Shown: in pieces, positions 1-6,204 of the stretch
Layout: every line of letters begins with the position of its first letter
Numbering within the stretch: the stretch's first letter is position 1
Assembly: GCA_007135355.1 (NCBI GenBank)
Contig: SLJA01000346.1
Span: forward strand, 1 to 11,586
Direction of reading: 5' to 3'
DNA length: 11,586 bases
Source of the DNA: Wenzhouxiangella sp.
Lineage (GTDB): Bacteria; Pseudomonadota; Gammaproteobacteria; Xanthomonadales; Wenzhouxiangellaceae
Made by a program: the position numbers and the translations under genes
The notes under the pieces: model-generated
Seen by the model: only the letters and a program-made list of their open reading frames with translations
What the model was told of the DNA's origin: nothing
Database searches by the model: none

Positions 1-921
1 ATTGAAGAACACAGCCGCTCGCCCTGGGATGCGACCGAGCTGATGCACAACGCCCACACACGCATCCGCAGCTGGACGATGAGCGATCGCATGGACGTGC
101 TGGCGCGCAATTCCGACGGCGATGAGCTGTTGTTCATCCACGAAGGCGCGGGCGATATGTACTGCGACTACGGCCACATGCGCTTCCGCGATGGCGACTA
201 CATCGTGCTGCCGCGCGGCACGATGTGGCGGCTGGAATCCGATGGTCCGGTCAAGCTGCTGCTGGTCGAGGCGACCAATTCCAGCTACATGCTGCCCGAG
301 AAAGGTCTGGTCGGCCCGCACGCAATTTTCGATCCGGGCATATTGGATACCCCAAAAATCAACGATGCCTTCCGCGCCCAGCAGGGCGATCAGACCTGGA
401 AGGTGGTGGTCAAGCGGCGCAATCGCCTGTCGGCGATCACCTACCCGTTCAACCCGCTGGATGCTGTCGGCTGGAAGGGCGACCTGATGCCGGTCAAGGT
501 CAACTGGCGCGACATCCGGCCGCTGATGAGCCACCGCTTCCATTTGCCGCCGTCGGCCCATTCGACTTTCGTGGCCAATCGCTTTGTTATCTGCACCTTT
601 GTGCCGCGTCCTTTCGAGTCCGATCCCGGCGCGCTCAAGGTGCCGTTTTTCCACAACAACGACGACTACGACGAGTTGATCTTCTATCACGCCGGCAACT
701 TCTTCTCGCGCGACAACATTCATCCCGGGATGATGACCTTGCACCCGTGCGGGTTTACCCATGGCCCGCACCCCAAAGCACTCAATCATGCCTTCAAGCC
801 CAAGTCCGAGGCGACTGAAGAGGTGGCGGTGATGATCGACACGCGCGATGCGCTTGAAGTCACCGGCGATGCCGAAAAGGTCGAATGGACCGGCTACGTC
901 AACAGTTGGAAACCGAAATGA
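1..921 (+). CDS. hmgA: Homogentisate 1,2-dioxygenase, 3' part (5' end outside window)
   Basis: This enzyme opens the aromatic ring of homogentisate with O2 to give maleylacetoacetate, the central step of tyrosine and phenylalanine catabolism in the cytoplasm. The frame is open from base 1, so the gene starts upstream. About 306 residues are visible and the first internal Met (position 43) is not the true start. The C-terminal cupin half holds a plausible His-Glu-His iron site: His at 652-654 (FFHNN), Glu at 673-675 (DYDEL) and His at 760-762 (FTHGP), inside the characteristic stretch HPGMMTLHPCGFTHGP. The Glu lies seven residues after the first His, against six in the human enzyme as I remember it. 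The cupin-like segment DGDYIVLPRGTMWRL supports the fold. The stop overlaps the fahA start by 4 bp (ATGA), and fahA and maiA encode the next pathway steps, which makes the assignment strong. Confidence 0.92.
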   Translation: MEEHSRSPWDATELMHNAHTRIRSWTMSDRMDVLARNSDGDELLFIHEGAGDMYCDYGHMRFRDGDYIVLPRGTMWRLESDGPVKLLLVEATNSSYMLPEKGLVGPHAIFDPGILDTPKINDAFRAQQGDQTWKVVVKRRNRLSAITYPFNPLDAVGWKGDLMPVKVNWRDIRPLMSHRFHLPPSAHSTFVANRFVICTFVPRPFESDPGALKVPFFHNNDDYDELIFYHAGNFFSRDNIHPGMMTLHPCGFTHGPHPKALNHAFKPKSEATEEVAVMIDTRDALEVTGDAEKVEWTGYVNSWKPK

Positions 922-1904
922 AACTCGCCACTCTCAAGCAAGGCGGCCGTGACGGCACGCTAATCGTCGTCAGTCGCGATCTGTCGCGGGCAGTGCGCGC
1001 CGACGGCATTGCGCCGACACTGCAAAAGGCCCTGGATCACTGGGACCTGAGCGCGCCCCGACTGCAAGTGCTGTACGACGAAGTCAACGCCGGCACCGCC
1101 GAGGATCTGTTCGAGCTGGATCTGTCAACATTGGCTGCGCCGCTGCCGCGTTGCTACCAGTTTGTCGACGGCTCAGCCTACCTACCGCACGTTGAGCGAG
1201 TGCGGAAAGCCCGCGGCGCCGAAGTACCGGAAAGCTTTTTCACCGACCCGTTGATGTACCAGGCCGTTTCGGATGGGTTCCTCGGGCCGCTGGACGACAT
1301 CGCCATGGCGTCAGCAGATTGGGGGGTGGACTTCGAATCCGAAATCGGCGTCATTACCGATGATGTCCCCATGGGCGCGTCAATCGCTGAGTGCGGCCGG
1401 CATATCCAGCTGATCACCCTGCTTAACGACGTCTCTCTGCGCAATCTCATCCCCGGTGAACTGGCCAAAGGCTTCGGCTTTCTGCAGTCCAAGCCGCGCT
1501 CGGCGCTGGCGCCGGTCGCGGTCACGCCCGACGAACTCGGCCCTGCCTGGCGCGACGACAAGCTGCACTTGCCGCTAAAAACCTGGCTGAACGGCTCCCT
1601 GTTCGGCCAGCCGGAAGCCGGCGAGGACATGCAGTTCTCGTTTGCCGAGCTGATCGCTCATGCCGCCCGCACCCGCCCGCTGGCTGCAGGTACGTTGGTC
1701 GGCTCCGGCACCATCGCCAACCAGGACACCGCCCGCGGCGCCTCCTGTCTGGCCGAGAAGCGCATGCTGGAAATCATTGCCGAGGGCAAGCCGAGCACGC
1801 CGTTCCTGCAGTTTGGCGATGTGGTCAGGATCGAAATGCTCGACCCGCGCGGAGAGAGCATTTTCGGTCCGATCGAACAGACCCTGATCGAATACCGGCG
1901 CTAA
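918..1904 (+). CDS. fahA: Fumarylacetoacetate hydrolase family protein (probable fumarylacetoacetase)
   Basis: The likely role is the last step of homogentisate breakdown, hydrolysis of fumarylacetoacetate to fumarate and acetoacetate. The 328-residue protein has the FAH-fold signature ADWGVDFESEIGVI, giving the metal-binding Glu140 and Glu142, followed by Asp171 in LLNDVSLRN. The loop GSGTIANQD (262-270) and the late GDVVRIEMLDPRGESIFG are typical of the family C-terminus. ATG 918 is chosen over an in-frame ATG at 885 because it forms an ATGA overlap with hmgA, has GGAA six bases upstream, and gives the family-like start MKLATL. Coupling to hmgA and proximity to maiA support fumarylacetoacetate as substrate. 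Other FAH-fold activities, such as fumarylpyruvate hydrolase, are possible on sequence alone. No terminator with a U-tract follows. Confidence 0.9.
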   Translation: MKLATLKQGGRDGTLIVVSRDLSRAVRADGIAPTLQKALDHWDLSAPRLQVLYDEVNAGTAEDLFELDLSTLAAPLPRCYQFVDGSAYLPHVERVRKARGAEVPESFFTDPLMYQAVSDGFLGPLDDIAMASADWGVDFESEIGVITDDVPMGASIAECGRHIQLITLLNDVSLRNLIPGELAKGFGFLQSKPRSALAPVAVTPDELGPAWRDDKLHLPLKTWLNGSLFGQPEAGEDMQFSFAELIAHAARTRPLAAGTLVGSGTIANQDTARGASCLAEKRMLEIIAEGKPSTPFLQFGDVVRIEMLDPRGESIFGPIEQTLIEYRR

Positions 1905-1930
1905 GCTGTCTAGGTTGCCTGCAGTGAAAG

Positions 1931-2067
1931 GCATCACGCAGCGACGCGGAGACACAGAGAACGCAGAGGGAAAAGGAGTTTGGAAGTCGCGGTGGGCCGT
2001 TCTTTTCCCCTCGCAAAATCGCTTTTTATCTCTGTGTACGCTGCGTCTCAGCGCCTCTGCGTGATGC
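1931..2067. repeat. 137-bp imperfect palindrome (MITE- or REP-like) between fahA and maiA
   Basis: The 194-bp gap between fahA and maiA is mostly one large inverted repeat. The ends match perfectly over 11 bases: GCATCACGCAG at 1931-1941, and its reverse complement at 2057-2067. Similarity continues inward, with gagacacagagaacgcagag at 1949-1968 resembling the reverse complement of the region around 2030-2048 with a few mismatches. The arms are built from short purine-rich cgcag/cacag words. From memory, this 'acgcagagacacagag' style occurs in dispersed repeats of many bacterial genomes. No ORF lies inside and no convincing target-site duplication flanks it. There is no long U-tract at its 3' end, so it is not a standard intrinsic terminator. 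Transcribed, it would form a long stem-loop between the two genes. Confidence 0.75.
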
Positions 2068-2098
2068 AAGAACTCCGGACGAAACCCAAGAAACCCCG

Positions 2099-2767
2099 AT
2101 GAGTGAGCACCAAAACGACGACAAGCCGCTGATTCTTTATTCTTACTGGCGCTCATCGGCCAGTTATCGGGTGCGGCTGGCGCTGGCGCTGAAAGGACTG
2201 GCGCATGAGCTGCGCCCGGTCCATCTGGTCAAAAACGGCGGCGAGCAGCATACCGATGCATATCGCGCGCTCAACCCCCAGGGCCTGGTGCCGACCCTGG
2301 TTCATGGCGAGCTGGTTCTGAACCAGTCGCTGGCCATTATCGAATACCTGGACGAGCTTTTTCCAGTCAAGCCGCTGCTCCCCACTACCCCGGACGGTCG
2401 GGCTCAGGCCCGGGCGATCGCCCAGCTTATCGCCTGCGACATCCACCCGCTCAACAATCTGCGCGTACTGGCCTACCTGGTCGAGGCTGGCGGCTTCGAT
2501 GAAGCCGCTCGTCTGGCCTGGTACCGGCACTGGACTGAGAGCGGATTGGCCGCGGTGGAGACACTCCTGAGCCGGCACGACGCTCCGTTCTGTTGCGGGG
2601 AGGAACCCGGGCTGGCCGATTGCTGTCTGTTGCCGCAGGTCTACAACGCGCGCCGCTTTAACTGCCCACTGGACGGCCTGGACCGGATACAGGCTATCTG
2701 TGCGCGCCTGGAAGGCAGACAGGATGTACAGGCAGCCAGACCGGAAAACCAGCCCGATGCGAGTTAA
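2099..2767 (+). CDS. maiA: Maleylacetoacetate isomerase (zeta-class glutathione S-transferase)
   Basis: This enzyme isomerises maleylacetoacetate to fumarylacetoacetate using glutathione, linking HmgA to FahA. The 222-residue protein has the thioredoxin-fold N-terminal domain with the zeta-class motif YSYWRSSASYRVRLAL (residues 14-29). The usual SSCS is SSAS here, so the Cys is Ala while the serines remain. The motifs VPTLVHG (64-70) and NQSLAIIEYLDE (75-86) form the glutathione-binding cis-Pro and Gln-Ser region. The helical C-terminal domain carries the zeta-class signature LADCCLLPQVYNARRF. ATG 2099 gives a slightly long N-terminus with an acidic and Asn-rich start, and no good Shine-Dalgarno sequence is visible. 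The large palindrome at 1931-2067 separates it from fahA, so it may or may not be co-transcribed with hmgA and fahA. Confidence 0.93.
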   Translation: MSEHQNDDKPLILYSYWRSSASYRVRLALALKGLAHELRPVHLVKNGGEQHTDAYRALNPQGLVPTLVHGELVLNQSLAIIEYLDELFPVKPLLPTTPDGRAQARAIAQLIACDIHPLNNLRVLAYLVEAGGFDEAARLAWYRHWTESGLAAVETLLSRHDAPFCCGEEPGLADCCLLPQVYNARRFNCPLDGLDRIQAICARLEGRQDVQAARPENQPDAS

Positions 2768-2788
2768 ACTGAGCGATCGGTTTGGAAC

Positions 2789-2803
2789 CAGGGCCAAGCC
2801 CTG
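2789..2803 (+). other. Small perfect hairpin after maiA
   Basis: CAGGGC and GCCCTG form a 6-bp perfect stem with a CAA loop, 22 bases after the maiA stop. The bases that follow (TTGAATCT) are not a real U-tract, so at best it is a weak terminator or a 3'-end stabiliser. It lies in the 62-bp gap before the DUF4398 lipoprotein gene. No convincing promoter is seen in that gap. Confidence 0.3.
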
Positions 2804-2829
2804 TTGAATCTCAAGGAAGCGCATTTGTC

Positions 2830-3210
2830 ATGACAACCAGCTCCGTCAGACTTCTTGCTGTAGTGACTCTGCTCACGCTCGCTGCCTGTGCGACCACGCC
2901 ACCCGATCCACGCTTGCTTGAAAACGCCGAAACCGCGCTGCTCCAGGCCGAGCAGGCCGGTGCCGCCGAGTATGCGCCGCTGGAACTGCGCTTCGCACGT
3001 GAGCGCCTTGAAGCGGCACGCGCGCAAATGCAGGCCGGGCGCGCGGCCGAGACTCGGCGCCTGGCCGACGAGGCCGAAATCGAGGCGCAGCTGGCGCTGG
3101 CGCGCACCCGCGCCGCGCAGACTCGGGCGGAACTGGCCCAGCGACAGCGCGCTTTGGAACGCTTGCGCGCCGATCTGGTTGACGCCTTCGGCCGCGAGGT
3201 GCTCGAATGA
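2830..3210 (+). CDS. Small DUF4398-type outer-membrane lipoprotein
   Basis: The 126-residue protein starts with a lipoprotein signal peptide. Hydrophobic residues 7-18 lead to the lipobox LAAC, with the acylated Cys at residue 20. Ala at +2 suggests sorting to the outer membrane. The mature part is almost entirely charged alpha helix, rich in Ala, Arg and Glu (FARERLEAARAQMQAGRAAE and onward), and is likely a coiled coil. This matches the DUF4398 type commonly found beside OmpA-like lipoproteins. ATG 2830 is chosen because it places the signal peptide at the N-terminus and has AAGGA at 2813-2817. An in-frame ATG at 2782 would add 16 residues ahead of the signal and is rejected. The stop overlaps the next start (ATGA), so the two are translationally coupled and probably work together at the cell envelope. 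The precise function is unknown. Confidence 0.82.
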   Translation: MTTSSVRLLAVVTLLTLAACATTPPDPRLLENAETALLQAEQAGAAEYAPLELRFARERLEAARAQMQAGRAAETRRLADEAEIEAQLALARTRAAQTRAELAQRQRALERLRADLVDAFGREVLE

Positions 3211-4190
3211 ACCGACTGCTGCCGGGCGTGCTGCTGGCGGCGCTGCTGGTCATGACCGGCTGCGCAACCCCCCAGCGTGACGATAGCGCGCTGTCCAACC
3301 TGCGCAGCGATCTGAGCAGCTTTCGCGACGACCGCGAGCTGTCTGGACGCGTGCCACTGGCGCTGGCCGATGCCGAGCGCGCGGTCCGCTCGGCGGCCGC
3401 TGATGGACTGAACGAGGCCGAACGCGCCCATCGGATCCACATCGCCGAGAAGCGCATTGAAATCGCTCGGGCCGAAGCCTTTCGGGCCCAGGCGCGTGCG
3501 CGCATCGATGAGCTGGATCAGGAACGCACCCAACTGCTGTTGCGCGCCAGCCGCCTCGAAGTCGAGCAAGCCCGGCGCGAGGCCGAGCAGGCACGACTGA
3601 TCAGCGCCACCACCCTGGAAGAAATCGAACGCGCGCGGCGCGCGGCGATGACCGCTGACGAACAGCGTGAAGAAGCCGCCCGCCGCGAACGCGAAGCGCG
3701 GGAAGAAGCGCAAGCGGCGCGCCGCCTGGCCGAAGCGCAGGCCAGCGAGATTGAACTGGCCCGGCGCGAAGCACAGCTGGCTTCGGAAGCGGCAGACTCG
3801 CTCCGACGGCGGCTGGAGTTGATGGAACTGCGCGAAACCGACCGCGGCGTCGTCGTCACCCTGGGCGATGTGCTGTTCGAGCTGGGGCAGACCGAGCTGG
3901 CAGACTATGCGCGGGCCAACCTAGAAGATGTGGTCGAGCTGCTGCAGAGCGAGCCGGAACGTCGAATCCGCATTGAAGGGCATACCGACAGCACCGGCAC
4001 GGCACAGGTCAATATGCGCATCTCGCAGGCACGGGCCGACTCGGTGCGGCGTGAGTTGATCGCCCTGGGCGTTGACGGCGACCGCATTCAGGCTGTCGGC
4101 ATGGGTCAAGAATTCCCCATCGCCAGTAACGAAAGCGAAGACGGTCGCCGCCAGAACCGGCGAGTCGATGTCATCTTGCTTTATGACTAA
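3207..4190 (+). CDS. OmpA-family lipoprotein with long coiled coil and peptidoglycan-binding domain
   Basis: The 327-residue protein likely tethers the outer membrane to peptidoglycan. A signal peptide ends in the lipobox MTGC with Cys at residue 19 and Ala at +2. Residues about 45-95 resemble the DUF4398 region of the upstream protein. Residues about 75-210 are a long Arg/Glu/Ala-rich helix expected to form a coiled coil. The C-terminal OmpA-like domain (about 213-325) starts RGVVVTLGDVLFELGQTEL and has the binding motif IEGHTDSTG, with Asp261 matching the diaminopimelate-contacting Asp, followed by SQARADSV with Arg276, and the late RRQNRRVDV. The domain order is lipid anchor, spacer rod, then peptidoglycan binder. 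It overlaps the DUF4398 gene by 4 bp. No terminator with a U-tract follows its stop. Confidence 0.9.
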   Translation: MNRLLPGVLLAALLVMTGCATPQRDDSALSNLRSDLSSFRDDRELSGRVPLALADAERAVRSAAADGLNEAERAHRIHIAEKRIEIARAEAFRAQARARIDELDQERTQLLLRASRLEVEQARREAEQARLISATTLEEIERARRAAMTADEQREEAARREREAREEAQAARRLAEAQASEIELARREAQLASEAADSLRRRLELMELRETDRGVVVTLGDVLFELGQTELADYARANLEDVVELLQSEPERRIRIEGHTDSTGTAQVNMRISQARADSVRRELIALGVDGDRIQAVGMGQEFPIASNESEDGRRQNRRVDVILLYD

Positions 4191-4215
4191 TGGGTCACTA
4201 ACTTGTGAACGTGGC

Positions 4216-4244
4216 TTGCACATCGCGCCGCTTTGCGTTACAAG
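4216..4244 (+). promoter_or_regulatory. Candidate sigma-70 promoter upstream of the ydcH-like gene
   Basis: A TTGCAC -35-like box (4216-4221) and a TACAAG -10-like box (4239-4244) are separated by exactly 17 bases. They lie in the non-coding gap after the OmpA-family gene. Transcription would start near 4251, leaving a leader of roughly 190 bases before the ydcH-like start. Each box matches the consensus at four of six positions, so this is a reasonable candidate only. Confidence 0.4.
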
Positions 4245-4430
4245 TAAGACATGGTCGGCATCGTGAAAGCTGGCCAGTTCTGCGGTCAGACCGACCGCCC
4301 CGTAACAGGCTATGCGTCTGACTCATTACCACATCATGATCGTGAACCTGCACAGTCCCTTTCCGGGAACGCTGGGTCAGAAGCCATCCGCCATTGATTT
4401 TCACGCTTAACCCTTACCTCCCTGATCAAG
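4245..4430 (+). other. Non-coding leader region with a small hairpin
   Basis: This stretch between the candidate promoter and the ydcH-like ribosome binding site holds no ORF that I can support. The one clear structure is a perfect 6-bp hairpin at 4282-4298 (GCGGTC / GACCGC, loop AGACC). I recognise no known riboswitch or small RNA. It would be an unusually long 5' leader for a 72-residue protein if transcription starts at the candidate promoter. Confidence 0.35.
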
Positions 4431-4436
4431 AAGGAG
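4431..4436 (+). promoter_or_regulatory. Strong ribosome binding site fixing the ydcH-like start
   Basis: AAGGAG lies eight bases before ATG 4445. It is the clearest Shine-Dalgarno sequence in the window. It decides for ATG 4445 over an in-frame TTG at 4394, which would add 17 residues not expected in this small family. Confidence 0.8.
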
Positions 4437-4444
4437 TTACGCCC

Positions 4445-4663
4445 ATGTTCGAAAACCGTCAGCAAGAGATGGAAACCATGCTCAAGCAAAACGAAGAGTT
4501 TCGGCGTCTCTACAACCACCACCAGCAACTCGAAAAGCGAGTTCTGGCCGCCGAGCATGGCACTGCCCCCATGGAAAACCTCGCCCTCAATCAGCTCAAG
4601 CGTGAAAAACTCCGGGCCAAGGACCAGTTGACGCGCATGATGGAACAGGCCAACGCGGCCTGA
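4445..4663 (+). CDS. YdcH-like DUF465 small protein
   Basis: The 72-residue, highly charged, helical protein matches the size and layout of the YdcH/DUF465 family. A first helix (QQEMETMLKQNEEFRRLYNH) is followed by a turn. A second helix carries the family hallmark LKREKLRAKDQLTRMM (about residues 51-66), close to the usual LK-x-KL-x-KD pattern. No signal peptide or membrane segment is visible, so it is probably cytoplasmic and may form a helical hairpin or oligomer. Its molecular role is not established to my knowledge. It has its own strong ribosome binding site, a candidate promoter upstream and an intrinsic terminator 22 bases downstream, so it looks like a single-gene transcription unit. 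Confidence 0.88.
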   Translation: MFENRQQEMETMLKQNEEFRRLYNHHQQLEKRVLAAEHGTAPMENLALNQLKREKLRAKDQLTRMMEQANAA

Positions 4664-4685
4664 AGCCTTACCAGAGACACTCACC

Positions 4686-4726
4686 ACCGCCCGGTCACGA
4701 CGCTCGTTGGACCGGGCGGTTTTTTT
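4686..4726 (+). terminator. Strong intrinsic terminator after the ydcH-like gene
   Basis: ACCGCCCGGTC (4686-4696) pairs perfectly with GACCGGGCGGT (4710-4720), giving an 11-bp GC-rich stem followed directly by seven T residues (4720-4726). The 13-base loop contains a further 4-bp pairing (ACGA/TCGT). This is a textbook Rho-independent terminator on the + strand. It ends only 20 bases before the cbs start codon. Confidence 0.93.
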
Positions 4727-4746
4727 ACCGACCCGCCTCTTTTGCC

Positions 4747-6123
4747 ATGACTATTCATGCCAATGTACTCGAACTGATCGGTGAGACGCCGATCGTGCGC
4801 GTCAACCAGCTCGATACCGGGCCCTGCGAGCTGTTGCTGAAACTGGAAAGCGCCAACCCCGGCGGGTCGATCAAGGACCGCATCGCCCTGAAGATGATCG
4901 AGGCGGCCGAGCAGCGGGGTGAATTGAAGCCGGGCGCTACCCTGGTCGAGGGCACAGCCGGCAACACGGGCTTGGGCCTGGCTCTGGTCGCCGCCAGCAA
5001 GGGCTATCGCCTGATTCTGGTCATACCGGACAAGATGAGCCGGGAGAAGATCTCCAACCTCAAAGCCATGGGCGCCGAAGTGGTGATCACCCGCTCGGAT
5101 GTGGGCAAGGGTCACCCCGAGTATTACCAGGACCTGGCCGCGCGCATCGCCGAGGAGACCCCGGATAGTTATTTCATCAACCAGTTCGGCAATCCGGATA
5201 ATCCGCTGGCCCATGAGACCATGACCGGGCCGGAAATCTGGCGCCAGATGGAAGGCCGGCTGGACGCCATCGTCATCGGCGTAGGCTCCAGCGGCACCAT
5301 TACCGGGTTGTCGCGCTATTTCGCGCAAGTCGCACCCGAACTGGAACTGGTGCTGGCCGACCCGGAAGGCTCGATCCTGGCCGACTACATCGCCAGCGGC
5401 CATGTGCGCGAGGATGCCGGCGGCTGGCTGGTCGAGGGCATCGGCGAGGATTTCCTGCCCTCCATCAGCGACTTTTCCCGGGTCGGCAAGGCCTACAGCA
5501 TTTCCGACCGTGAAAGTTTCCTCACCGCGCGCGAACTGCTCAAGCGCGAGGGCCTTATGGGAGGATCTTCTACCGGCACGCTGGTTGCCGCGGCCCTGCG
5601 CTACTGCCGCGAGCAGACCGAACCCAAACGGGTCCTGTCCATGGTCTGCGACACCGGCAACCGCTACCTGTCCAAGGTTTACAACGATCACTGGATGCGT
5701 GACCATGGCCTGCTGCCGGGCAGCAATCACGGTGACCTGAGAGACCTGATCGCCCGCCCCATGGCCAGCCGCGACGCCGTAACCGTCGGCCATTCCGAAA
5801 GCCTGGCCAACGCCTACAAGCGCATGATGCTCTATGACATCTCGCAGCTGCCGGTCATGGCGGGTGAGCGCATCGTCGGCATTGTCGATGAATCCGACAT
5901 TCTGGTCCATGTCTACCAGGATGAGCAGCGCTTCGCCGAGCCGGTGACCGCAGCCATGGTGACCGAGCTGGAGTCGGTGGACTATCGCGCCCCGATCGAC
6001 GAACTGCTGCCCATCTTCAACCGCGATCATGTCGCCATCGTGATGGACGGCGAGCGTTTCCTCGGTCTGATCACCCGGGTTGACCTGCTCAACCAGCTGC
6101 GCCGGCGCGCTGCCCAGCGCTGA
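4747..6123 (+). CDS. cbs: Cystathionine beta-synthase (PLP enzyme with C-terminal CBS domain pair)
   Basis: The likely reaction is condensation of serine and homocysteine to cystathionine in cytoplasmic transsulfuration. The 458-residue protein has a fold-type II PLP domain. The Schiff-base Lys43 is in NPGGSIKDR, the substrate loop is EGTAGNTG (68-75), and a phosphate-binding loop GVGSSGT lies at 178-184. CDTGNRYLSKVYND (301-314) is typical of CBS-type enzymes. Two CBS motifs follow at about 335-390 and 398-452, likely an adenosyl ligand-binding regulatory pair. There is no N-terminal heme-binding extension as in the human enzyme. An O-acetylserine-dependent activity cannot be excluded from sequence. 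No cystathionine gamma-lyase gene is in the window. No Shine-Dalgarno sequence precedes ATG 4747, and a strong terminator ends 20 bases upstream, so how the gene is transcribed is unclear. Confidence 0.9.
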   Translation: MTIHANVLELIGETPIVRVNQLDTGPCELLLKLESANPGGSIKDRIALKMIEAAEQRGELKPGATLVEGTAGNTGLGLALVAASKGYRLILVIPDKMSREKISNLKAMGAEVVITRSDVGKGHPEYYQDLAARIAEETPDSYFINQFGNPDNPLAHETMTGPEIWRQMEGRLDAIVIGVGSSGTITGLSRYFAQVAPELELVLADPEGSILADYIASGHVREDAGGWLVEGIGEDFLPSISDFSRVGKAYSISDRESFLTARELLKREGLMGGSSTGTLVAAALRYCREQTEPKRVLSMVCDTGNRYLSKVYNDHWMRDHGLLPGSNHGDLRDLIARPMASRDAVTVGHSESLANAYKRMMLYDISQLPVMAGERIVGIVDESDILVHVYQDEQRFAEPVTAAMVTELESVDYRAPIDELLPIFNRDHVAIVMDGERFLGLITRVDLLNQLRRRAAQR

Positions 6124-6138
6124 ACCCGACCGGCCGCT

Positions 6139-6167
6139 CTGCACGCGCGGCGGCCTGTTGCTATCAT
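6139..6167 (+). promoter_or_regulatory. Weak candidate promoter before the abgT-ubi gene run
   Basis: TATCAT at 6162-6167 matches five of six -10 positions. CTGCAC at 6139-6144 is a poor -35 at a 17-base spacing. A GGCCGC/GCGGCC hairpin (from 6132) overlaps the spacer. The site lies in the 81-bp gap between cbs and the AbgT-family gene and could drive the downstream run, but the -35 match is weak. Confidence 0.25.
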
Positions 6168-6204
6168 GCGCTGACCCTCCCCCACCAGCGTTGAAAATCG
6201 CGAC

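Noticed and set aside
885..917. Upstream ATG start for fahA giving an 11-residue extension
   Set aside because: It would overlap hmgA by 37 bases. ATG 918 gives the ATGA overlap and the expected family N-terminus.
1931..2067. Intrinsic terminator for hmgA-fahA
   Set aside because: The stem is far longer than usual and imperfect, and no U-tract follows its 3' arm. A repeat element fits better.
1575..2156. A 193-codon minus-strand frame covering the palindrome and the end of fahA
   Set aside because: Its coding content comes from the repeat arms and the antisense of fahA. No domain or ribosome binding site supports it.
2811..3713. A 300-codon minus-strand frame opposite the two lipoprotein genes
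   Set aside because: It is Ala/Arg/Ser-rich, low in complexity and antisense to genes with clear signal peptides and an OmpA domain.
6027..6204. Terminator after cbs from the GGCCGC/GCGGCC hairpin
   Set aside because: The stem is only 6 bp with a 12-base loop, and TGTTGCT follows in place of a U-tract.
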